Source: Pseudoxanthomonas sp. PXM01 (GTDB lineage Bacteria > Pseudomonadota > Gammaproteobacteria > Xanthomonadales > Xanthomonadaceae). Taken from it: DNA of 64,000 bases. Below the pieces are notes generated by a model. The model did no database searches, was not told the origin of the DNA, and saw nothing but the letters and a program-made list of their open reading frames with translations. Both the position numbers and the translations under genes were made by a program. Where the stretch lies: positions 1,240,001 to 1,304,000 of the forward strand of contig NZ_JACVAJ010000002.1 in NCBI RefSeq assembly GCF_014851815.1, written 5' to 3'. Shown in pieces: positions 24,118 through 31,279 of this stretch (position 1 is its first letter; each line of letters begins with the position of its first letter).

Positions 24118-25686
24118 TCAGGTCGACCAGACGCTGTCCCGATGCCCTCCGAGAGCGCGCCTGCGCGTGCGCGCTGCCGCCCACAGCAGGACCGGCACGA
24201 CCGCCACTGCGGTGAGATCGACGGCGATGCCGCTGCCGCCGTGGTTCCAGGTTCCCGCCACGCCCCACAGCCCGGCCAGGCTGCCCAGCGGCACCAGCGC
24301 GGTCGCAAGCGCCGCCAGCCACAGCAGTTCGTACGCGCCGCGTGCGCTCCCCCGCGCGAACGCCCAGGCCACCGCCAGCACGAAGACCGCGTAGTAGATG
24401 CCTTCATGCCAGGCCGCGACGTTGTCCACCTGCGCAGGCAGCCACTTGGTCGCCGCCAGCGTGGCGGAGATGCCCGCCACGCTGCCCAACGACACGCCCA
24501 CGGTCAGTGCACCCAGGATGCGCGTCGAGCGCTTCTGCTCGGGCAGGCCGGCATCGCGTTGCTTCCTTCGCCGCGATTCGATCCACAGCAGATTGCCGGT
24601 GTAGAAGACCAGTGCACCGCCCAGTCCCAGCAGCAGGTAGAGCCAGCGCACCGGGTTTCCGCCGTAGCTGCCGAAGTGCAGCATGAAGAACGCATTGACC
24701 GCCCCATCCCAGCGCTCCATGTGCCCCGGCAGATCGTGCGGGTCCACCTCGCCGGTGTACGGATCGAGGTGCGTGCTGGCATAGGTGCGCGCACGCGTGC
24801 CGTGGCGCACGTCCAGGCCGGTTACGCGACCTTCCACGCGGTCCTCGCCCTGCTGGAAGGTGAAGCTCTGTATCTCGAAGCCGGGCAATTGCGTTTGCAC
24901 GCGGCGCAGCAGTTCGTCGGCGGGCAACAGCGGCGTGCCCGGCCGCGGAGGCGGCGCGTGCTCTTCCTCGCCCCACTGGATGCCGTCCGGATACACGACC
25001 TTGCCCTGCAGATCGTAGAACGGATCGTGGAAGGCGAACACCACGCAGGTCAGCGCCATCACCAGATGGAACGGCAGGCTGACGAAACCGAGCGCATTGT
25101 GCACGTCCAGCCACAGGCGCTTGATGTTCTTTCCGATGCGCAACGCGAAGAAGTCCTTCGCCAGCGTGGGCAGCAGGATGATCACGCCGGACACCAGCGC
25201 CACGGCGTACAGCAGCGCGACGATGCCCATGATGGGTCGCGCCACCGCATCCGGGAACGGCAGGCCGACCATCTGGTGCAGCGTGTCGACCAGCTGTGCG
25301 ACCGGGGCCTTGCGCAACTGCTCGACCTGCAGCGTGCCGTCCGGTGCGAAGCTCGCGCCGAATTCGGTGAACTGCCGTGGCCGTTCGCCGCGCTCGCGCC
25401 AGATCACGCGTGCGGGCGCGTCGGGCGTGGTCGCGATCACGACGGAATAGTTCTTCGCTGCGCGGGGGTGCTCCGTCAGCACCGCGCGCACCAGTTCGGG
25501 CGCGCGCGACACCGGCGGCGGCGGCGCCAGTGCGGAGGGCGGCGTGGCCCAGCGTTCGAGCGGCTTCTCGAACATGGTGATCGCGCCGGCATAGAACGCG
25601 ATGAACAGCATGAGCCCCGAGACGATGCCCACCCAGATGTGCACGTCCTTGTAGACCTTGACGATGTCGCTGCGGATCTTCGGCAT
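24118..25686 (-). CDS. PepSY-associated membrane protein of iron operon 1
   Basis: Inner-membrane protein of 522 residues, built like the one at 19587: first helix after VYKDVHIWVGIVSGLMLF, a periplasmic region, the histidine-bearing helix DVHNALGFVSLPFHLVMAL, a second periplasmic region with a PepSY-like VDPHDLPGHMERW section, then LLLGLGGALVFYTGNLLWIESRRRK and four C-terminal helices. It likely handles iron released from the siderophore taken up by the receptor at 27255, as reductase or permease; this is inferred from operon context. It starts 3 bases after the preceding small gene stops. Confidence 0.82.
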   Translation of the reverse strand: MPKIRSDIVKVYKDVHIWVGIVSGLMLFIAFYAGAITMFEKPLERWATPPSALAPPPPVSRAPELVRAVLTEHPRAAKNYSVVIATTPDAPARVIWRERGERPRQFTEFGASFAPDGTLQVEQLRKAPVAQLVDTLHQMVGLPFPDAVARPIMGIVALLYAVALVSGVIILLPTLAKDFFALRIGKNIKRLWLDVHNALGFVSLPFHLVMALTCVVFAFHDPFYDLQGKVVYPDGIQWGEEEHAPPPRPGTPLLPADELLRRVQTQLPGFEIQSFTFQQGEDRVEGRVTGLDVRHGTRARTYASTHLDPYTGEVDPHDLPGHMERWDGAVNAFFMLHFGSYGGNPVRWLYLLLGLGGALVFYTGNLLWIESRRRKQRDAGLPEQKRSTRILGALTVGVSLGSVAGISATLAATKWLPAQVDNVAAWHEGIYYAVFVLAVAWAFARGSARGAYELLWLAALATALVPLGSLAGLWGVAGTWNHGGSGIAVDLTAVAVVPVLLWAAARTRRRALGGHRDSVWST

Positions 25687-25689
25687 GCC

Positions 25690-25992
25690 TTACCCCATGA
25701 CCTCGCGCACGATCGCCAACAGCCCGAACGCGACCGCGTTGGCCGCGCCCAGCCACAACCATGCGTGCAGGCTGTTGCGGAATAGGAAGACGAACGCCAG
25801 CACCGCGCACCAGACCGGCGCGATCCACCACATGACGAACTGGATCTTGCCGCCGCCTCCGTCGATGCCATCGGGCCCCAGCCAGGCGAACAGGCCCGAC
25901 GTCGCCAACGCCAGACCGAACCCGAGCACGACGCCCGCACAGGCCTTGCCGAACCAGTGGCGGCTCTGCAGGCGAACCGGCGCATCACTCAT
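25690..25992 (-). CDS. Small membrane protein (DUF3649-like), operon 1
   Basis: A 100-residue protein beginning MSDAPVRLQSRHWFGK, with three predicted helices (about 17-37, 51-72, 74-96) and the FLFRNSLHAWLWLG segment shared with its counterpart at 21113. The ATG overlaps the stop of the upstream small gene (ATGA). It lies immediately before the PepSY gene, as such proteins usually do. Confidence 0.65.
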   Translation of the reverse strand: MSDAPVRLQSRHWFGKACAGVVLGFGLALATSGLFAWLGPDGIDGGGGKIQFVMWWIAPVWCAVLAFVFLFRNSLHAWLWLGAANAVAFGLLAIVREVMG

Positions 25993-26273
25993 CGCGTGTC
26001 TCCACGCCGGCGCGCACGCCACGCGCCCACGAATGGGGCCAGCGATGCGACCAGCATCACCAGCACCAGCCACGCCGACACGGCTTCGACCGGCCCCATC
26101 GTCGGCCACGCCAGCACCAGCGACAGCAGCAGGCACAGCGCGCCGGGCCAGGCACGGTGCTGTCGTGGCGATGGACCGGGCGCACGCCACTGCTGCTGCG
26201 GCGAGGCGAGATAGAGCAGCCACGTGCCGGTCACGCCGGCCAGTGCCGCCGCTACCACGAGCCAGGCATTCAT
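25989..26273 (-). CDS. Small membrane protein (DUF3325-like), operon 1
   Basis: A 94-residue protein with an N-terminal helix (WLVVAAALAGVTGTWLLYLA), a basic loop rich in Gln, Arg and Pro, then two more helices (ALCLLLSLVLAWPTMG and AWLVLVMLVASLAPFVG). The order matches DUF3325 proteins of siderophore operons. It begins 10 bases after the esterase stop. The start was chosen at the ATG just before the first helix since the longer frame reads through the esterase. Confidence 0.65.
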   Translation of the reverse strand: MNAWLVVAAALAGVTGTWLLYLASPQQQWRAPGPSPRQHRAWPGALCLLLSLVLAWPTMGPVEAVSAWLVLVMLVASLAPFVGAWRARRRGDTR

Positions 26274-26283
26274 CGGCGTGACC

Positions 26284-27258
26284 TCACGGTTCGGTGCCGG
26301 CGATGGCATCCAGGAAACGCGGCAACGAAGCCCCCAGCGTCTGGCCGTGCGACAGGCCGGGCAACGGCTCCCATGCGACGTGCAACCCGCGTGCGCGCTG
26401 TCGCTCCGCCATCTTCTCCGCCGCATCGGGCGGCACGCTCGCGCGTGCCCTGCGCATGGCATCGACGGCGGCGGGATCGCGTGGCGCGGCTGCCGCGACC
26501 GGCGCCGATGCAACGGCAGGTGCGGCGCCACGCGGACTGGCGGACTGGCCCGTCCACAGGTACAGATGCGGCGGCGCCCCTTTCCAGCGGATGGCATCCG
26601 CTTCTTCCTTCAGCATGCGGCCTTCGCCCCACCACAGCGACGGATCGGCCGCGCCATAGTGGGCGAACGCATCCGGCCGGGCGAACAGCGCGTGCAGTAC
26701 GAACACGCCGCCATAGGAATGCCCCCAGAGCGCCTGCCTGGCATCGTCGAGGGGCGCGATGGCCGCGACCTGCCTGCGCGCCTCGCCGGTGAGCAGGTCG
26801 AGGAACGCATCCGCGCCTCCGTTGCGACGCGTGCCCAGGGGATCGCGCTGCGCGTCTTCGCCCCCCGGCCGGCGCGGCGTGTAGTCGTAGGCGCGGGCAT
26901 CGCCGTCGATGCGCAGGTCGTTGTCGTGCGCGACGAACACGATCACCGGCGGCGACGCGGCCTGCGCCACGCGCTGCAGCGTCGCGGCGTCGATGTCCAT
27001 CAGCGCGGCATGGCCGTCCAGCAACCACACCGCCGGATAGCCTGCCGCAGGCGCAGCGCGCTCGGGAACCGCCACACGCAGGCGATAGCGACGGTCGGTG
27101 TCCGGCGCCTGCACCACGAGCGCATGGAAGCGATAGCCGGGCACCTGCGTATCGGCCACCGTCGCGCCGATCCTGCGCGTGGTGTCGGGTTGCGCCATCG
27201 CAGGGACGCAGAACGTGGCCGCCGCCGCGAACAGCAGGCCGCACAGTACGCGGATCAC
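26284..27258 (-). CDS. Periplasmic alpha/beta-hydrolase, likely siderophore esterase
   Basis: Exported serine esterase of 324 residues, with a signal peptide ending PAMAQ. The nucleophile is S181 in GHSYGG, and the catalytic histidine is probably H304 in GLSHGQ. The fold and motif order match the IroE/BesA group that hydrolyses the ester backbone of iron siderophores to release iron. A GTG start overlaps the receptor stop (GTGA), so it is translationally coupled to the receptor gene. A repeat-like Ala/Pro insert sits at about residues 244-265. Substrate is inferred from operon context; a general esterase cannot be excluded. Confidence 0.78.
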   Translation of the reverse strand: MIRVLCGLLFAAAATFCVPAMAQPDTTRRIGATVADTQVPGYRFHALVVQAPDTDRRYRLRVAVPERAAPAAGYPAVWLLDGHAALMDIDAATLQRVAQAASPPVIVFVAHDNDLRIDGDARAYDYTPRRPGGEDAQRDPLGTRRNGGADAFLDLLTGEARRQVAAIAPLDDARQALWGHSYGGVFVLHALFARPDAFAHYGAADPSLWWGEGRMLKEEADAIRWKGAPPHLYLWTGQSASPRGAAPAVASAPVAAAAPRDPAAVDAMRRARASVPPDAAEKMAERQRARGLHVAWEPLPGLSHGQTLGASLPRFLDAIAGTEP

Positions 27259-29489
27259 CAGCTGAACCTCGCCGTCAGGGTGACGGTGCGGCCGGTGCCG
27301 TAGTAGCACGACGACACGCCACCGCAGGTGGACACGTACTGCTTGTCGGACAGGTTGCTGACGTTCAGTGCGAACTGCGTGCCTACCGCGCCGATGCGGC
27401 CGACGTCGTACCGGATCGCCGCATCCCACAGCGAGTAGGACGGAATCAGGTAGAGGTTCGCGCTGTCGCCATAGCTCTCGCCGTTGTAGCGCACGCCGGT
27501 GGCCAGGCTCAGGCCTTCGAGTGCACCTGTCTGGAACGTGTAGTCGGCCCACAGCGCGGCGGTCCAGTCGGGCACCATCGCCAGTTCCTTGCCCAGGTAG
27601 CCGTTGTTGCTGCGGGTGATTTCCGATTCCATCCACGCCGCCGCACCGATCACGCTGAAGCCTTCCAATGGTGTCACCCGACCTTCCAGTTCGACACCGC
27701 GCACGCGGCCTTCGCCATCCTGTACCTGGCATTGGCTGGTGCCGGTGGTACCGCAGGTCATGTGGGTGGGATCCGGATCGTTGGTCAGGATGTTCTGCTG
27801 GCGCAGGTCGTATGCGGACAATGTCAGCAGGCCGTCGAAGCTGGCCGGCTGGTACTTCACGCCGGCTTCCCACTGCTTGCCGGTGACCGGGTCGAACGGC
27901 GTGCGCGCGAAGCTGAGGTTGGTATTGCTGCCCGATGGCTGGAACGACTCCGCGTAGCTCAGGTAGGGCGTGAATCCATTGTCGGCGACGAACAGCACGC
28001 CGGCGTTGGCGGTGAACGCCTCGTTCCCGATCCGCGTCGGCACGCGCGCGCCGTAGACACCGCTGACCGCGTTGTACGACTGCGTCCAGGTGTCGTCCTT
28101 GGTCCAGTCATAGCGGCCACCCAGCGTGAAGCGCCACTTGTCCAGCGCGACCTGGTCCTGCAGGTAGAGACCGGTCTGGCGGTTGATGCCGCCGGAATAG
28201 CTGATGCTCGTGGTCACCGGCACATAGTTCGAGTAGACCGGATTGAAGATGTCGATCGGCACCGGATTCGCCATCGCACCGCGGGCGCCTTCCCAGTCGG
28301 CCTTCTGCCAGTCCACGCCGAACAGCAGCGTGTGCTGGAGCGCGCCGGTGGCGAACTTGCCGATCAGGCGGGTGTCGACGGTCTCGCCCTTGGAGTCGCC
28401 CTCGCCCCACGTGGCGCGGCGGTTCTGCGTTCGGCCATCGGCATTCAGCCCGCCATTGGTCACCACCGTACGGAACAGCGATTCCACATCGGTGCGGCGT
28501 GCGCTCTGGCTGAGCGTCCAGTGCTTGTTGAAGCCGTGCTCGAACAGATAGCCCGCCGTCCAGATGGTGCGGTCGTAGGTGTTCCAGCCCGGCTCGCCGA
28601 TGAACGTGGTGTTGTCCATGCGACCGTAGGGCGTGGCCACCAGCGTGCCCGCCATCGGCAGGAACTGGTAGGTCGAGCCGCCGTCGTCGCGCTGGTACAG
28701 ACCGAGCAGCGTCAGCCGCGTCCTGTCGGCGATCTGGAACGTGTAGCTGGGCGCCAGGAACCAGTGCTGTTGCTCGGTGTGGTCGATCTGGGTGTCGCCA
28801 TCGCGATACAGACCGACGAGACGGAACAGGTGGCGGTTGTCCTGCGTGCCGGTTCCCGTGTCGAACGCCGTGCTGGCCTGTCCGTGTCCGTCGATGCCGA
28901 CGCGCAGGATCTGCTCCTGGTCCGGCTGCGGCGTCTTGCTGACCTGGTTGACCATGCCGCCGGGAGCGACCTGGCCGTACATCACCGCGGCCGGGCCCTT
29001 CAGCACTTCGACGCGCTCCAGGTTCCAGCTGTCGACCATGGTGCGGTTCCACTGGCTGCCTTGCGGCGCGCGCATGCCATCGACGGTGACGTTGTTGCTC
29101 CAGCTGCCGGCATCGAAGCCGCGGATGCGGAAGTCGTCGACGCGGTTGTCGATGCCGCTGCTTTCCAGCGCCACGCCCGCCACGTAACGCATCGCCTCAT
29201 TGAGGGTCTGCACGCCGCGCGCATCGAGCTCTTCGCGTGCGATCACCGAGATCGACTGCGCGGTCTCGGCGATGGAGGTGTCGGTCTTGGTGGCGCCGGA
29301 GGTGTGCGTCGTGGTGCGGTAGGCGTTGACCCGCACGGCGTCGAGCGTGGTGACGTCGGCGTCCTTCGCGCCGTCGGGTACGGATGTCGCGTCCTGCGCG
29401 GCGGCGGTCAGCGGCAGGGTGAGCAGCAGGGACAGGAAGAGGGACAGCGGGGTGCGCGCGAAGGCGCGCGGCATGCGGATGGGGGACAC
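27255..29489 (-). CDS. TonB-dependent ferric siderophore receptor (FhuA/FoxA-like)
   Basis: Outer-membrane receptor of 744 residues: signal peptide ending TAAAQD, then a TonB-box region (TTLDAVRVNAYR), the SIAETAQSISVIAREEL motif, VDDFRIRGF, VEVLKGPAAVMYGQVAPGGMVNQVSK, and the C-terminal CYYGTGRTVTLTARFSW. The CYYG ending and plug motifs are those of the FhuA/FoxA/FpvA siderophore group (hydroxamates and similar). Substrate cannot be fixed. It is the first gene of an operon with an esterase, two small membrane proteins and a PepSY protein. Upstream are a Fur box and an FNR box. Confidence 0.88.
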   Translation of the reverse strand: MSPIRMPRAFARTPLSLFLSLLLTLPLTAAAQDATSVPDGAKDADVTTLDAVRVNAYRTTTHTSGATKTDTSIAETAQSISVIAREELDARGVQTLNEAMRYVAGVALESSGIDNRVDDFRIRGFDAGSWSNNVTVDGMRAPQGSQWNRTMVDSWNLERVEVLKGPAAVMYGQVAPGGMVNQVSKTPQPDQEQILRVGIDGHGQASTAFDTGTGTQDNRHLFRLVGLYRDGDTQIDHTEQQHWFLAPSYTFQIADRTRLTLLGLYQRDDGGSTYQFLPMAGTLVATPYGRMDNTTFIGEPGWNTYDRTIWTAGYLFEHGFNKHWTLSQSARRTDVESLFRTVVTNGGLNADGRTQNRRATWGEGDSKGETVDTRLIGKFATGALQHTLLFGVDWQKADWEGARGAMANPVPIDIFNPVYSNYVPVTTSISYSGGINRQTGLYLQDQVALDKWRFTLGGRYDWTKDDTWTQSYNAVSGVYGARVPTRIGNEAFTANAGVLFVADNGFTPYLSYAESFQPSGSNTNLSFARTPFDPVTGKQWEAGVKYQPASFDGLLTLSAYDLRQQNILTNDPDPTHMTCGTTGTSQCQVQDGEGRVRGVELEGRVTPLEGFSVIGAAAWMESEITRSNNGYLGKELAMVPDWTAALWADYTFQTGALEGLSLATGVRYNGESYGDSANLYLIPSYSLWDAAIRYDVGRIGAVGTQFALNVSNLSDKQYVSTCGGVSSCYYGTGRTVTLTARFSW

Positions 29490-29561
29490 GGAGCCAACCT
29501 GTGGGGTGCGGAAGGTTGGCTGACTGCAGGCGCGCAGCGGCTATTGCGGCGTAGTTTACCA

Positions 29562-29580
29562 AATGCGAATAATTCGCAAT
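29562..29580 (-). promoter_or_regulatory. Fur box upstream of siderophore receptor
   Basis: AATGCGAATAATTCGCAAT contains the perfect dyad GCGAAT-A-ATTCGC. This is the shape and length of gammaproteobacterial Fur sites. It falls between the -35 region and a TAAACT -10 on the minus strand, an ideal repressor position. Confidence 0.7.
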
Positions 29581-29593
29581 TGATCCAGATCAA
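29580..29593 (-). promoter_or_regulatory. FNR-type box upstream of siderophore receptor
   Basis: TTGAT-CCAG-ATCAA is a perfect FNR dyad. It lies directly beside the Fur box. Its centre is 41 bases upstream of the start implied by a TAAACT -10 hexamer (29553-29558), consistent with class II activation. Confidence 0.6.
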
Positions 29594-29642
29594 GGCGCGC
29601 CGGGGCGACCCGGCATGCGCCTGCAGCCGCCCCTCGCCCCGC

Positions 29643-31205
29643 TCACCAGAACAGCGTGTACAGCGCGGCCAGGATCGCCAGCACCGCGATGGCGCCGATG
29701 TTGAACGGGATGCCGGTGCGGTAGTCGACGTCGCGGGTCTGGATGATGTCCTTTTCCGGCGCATGCGGCGTGACCAGCGACACCACGACCGCCAGCGCCA
29801 GCGCCAGCAGGAACACCAGGCCCACCCGATCGATGAAGGGCAGCGCCGGCCAGGCTAGCTTCAGCACGATCGACAGCGCGAACGAACCGATCGCCGCCGC
29901 CAGCGCGCCGGCCTCGTTGGCGCGCTTCCAGAACAGGCCCAGCACGAAGATCACCACGATGCCCGGCGTGAAGAAGCCGGTGTACTCCTGGATGTACTGG
30001 AAGGCCTGGTCGAAGCTGCCGAGTAGCGGCTTCGCCGCCAGGATGCCAAGCACCACGGTGACCACCGCGGCGATGCGGCCCACGCGCACGAGCTGCGCCT
30101 CGCTGTGCTTGCGCTTGCCCTTCGCATAGAAATCGAGGGTGAAGATGGTCGCCACCGAATTGATCTTCGAGGCGAGCGACGCGACGATCGCCGCCACCAG
30201 CGCGGCGAACACCAGGCCGAGGATGCCGGTGGGCAGCAGCCGCATCATCGTGGGATAGGCCTGGTCGGGCTTGTCCAGGCCCGGCGCCAGCATCACCGCC
30301 GCGATGCCCGGCAGCACCACGATCACCGGCATCAGCAGCTTGAGGAAAGCGGCGAACAGCACACCCTTCTGCGCTTCGCCGATGTCCTTCGCCGCCAGTG
30401 CGCGCTGGATGATGTACTGGTTGAAGCCCCAGTAGCTGATGTTCATGATCCACATGCCGCCGATCAGCACGCTGATGCCCGGCAGGTCCTTGTAGAACGG
30501 GTTGTCCTTGTCGAGGATCATCTCGAAGTGGCCCGGCTGCGCTTCCCACAGCCGGTGGAAGCCGGCGACCACGCCCGCGCCCTCACCCAGCTGGTTGAGC
30601 GTCAACCCTGCGACCAGCAGGCCGCCCAGCACCAGCAGCGAGACCTGCACGATGTCGGTCAGCGCGACCGCCTTCAATCCGCCGTACAACTGGTACAGCA
30701 GCGCGAACACGCCGATCAGCACCACCGCCAGCATCTGCTCCATGCCGGTGACCTGCGACACCGCGATGGCGCCCAACCACAGGATGGAGGTGACGTTGAC
30801 GAACACGTACAGGCCCAGCCAGAACACCGCCATCAGCGTGCGGATGCGCGTGCCGTACCGCTGCTCGAGGAACTGCGGCATCGTGTAGATGCCGTTGCGC
30901 AGGAACACCGGCAGGAACCACTTGCCGACGATCAGCAGCGTGGCCGCCGCCATCCATTCGTAGGAAGCGATCGCCAGGCCGATGGCGTATCCGGAGCCGG
31001 ACATGCCGATGATCTGCTCGGCCGAGATGTTGGCCGCGATCAGCGACGCACCGATCGCCCACCACGGCAGCGACTTGCTGGCGAGAAAGTAGTCCTTCGC
31101 ATCCTTGGTGTGGCCCGCCTTCTCGCGCGACACCCATTGCGCCAGCACGAAGATGGCGGCCAGGTAGGCCACCACGATGCCGATATCCAGTCCCGACAGT
31201 GTCAT
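29643..31205 (-). CDS. Sodium/sugar symporter (SSS family)
   Basis: Inner-membrane solute:sodium symporter, 520 residues with about 14 helices. The vSGLT-like pattern is present: DYFLASKSLPWWAIGASLIAANISAEQ near the start with GMSGSGYAIGLA, QLYGGLKAVALTDIVQ, and SYWGFNQYIIQRALAAKD. These are typical of sodium-coupled glucose/galactose transporters. As last gene of the xyloglucan locus, 74 bases behind the GH3 enzyme, it would import glucose, galactose or xylose released in the periplasm. The exact sugar is not readable. Confidence 0.85.
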   Translation of the reverse strand: MTLSGLDIGIVVAYLAAIFVLAQWVSREKAGHTKDAKDYFLASKSLPWWAIGASLIAANISAEQIIGMSGSGYAIGLAIASYEWMAAATLLIVGKWFLPVFLRNGIYTMPQFLEQRYGTRIRTLMAVFWLGLYVFVNVTSILWLGAIAVSQVTGMEQMLAVVLIGVFALLYQLYGGLKAVALTDIVQVSLLVLGGLLVAGLTLNQLGEGAGVVAGFHRLWEAQPGHFEMILDKDNPFYKDLPGISVLIGGMWIMNISYWGFNQYIIQRALAAKDIGEAQKGVLFAAFLKLLMPVIVVLPGIAAVMLAPGLDKPDQAYPTMMRLLPTGILGLVFAALVAAIVASLASKINSVATIFTLDFYAKGKRKHSEAQLVRVGRIAAVVTVVLGILAAKPLLGSFDQAFQYIQEYTGFFTPGIVVIFVLGLFWKRANEAGALAAAIGSFALSIVLKLAWPALPFIDRVGLVFLLALALAVVVSLVTPHAPEKDIIQTRDVDYRTGIPFNIGAIAVLAILAALYTLFW

Positions 31206-31279
31206 CCCGTTCCCCTATCCCCATGCCACCGGCGTCGTCGCCGTTCCCGGGCGCCTGCGCGCCCGGGAATCCGCCGCGC

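Noticed and set aside
19605..24215. A 1536-codon open frame on the plus strand
   Set aside because: It runs antisense to the PepSY protein, small membrane proteins and TonB receptor. The translation is an Arg/His/Gln/Ala-rich mixture without domains, a mirror frame of GC-rich codons.
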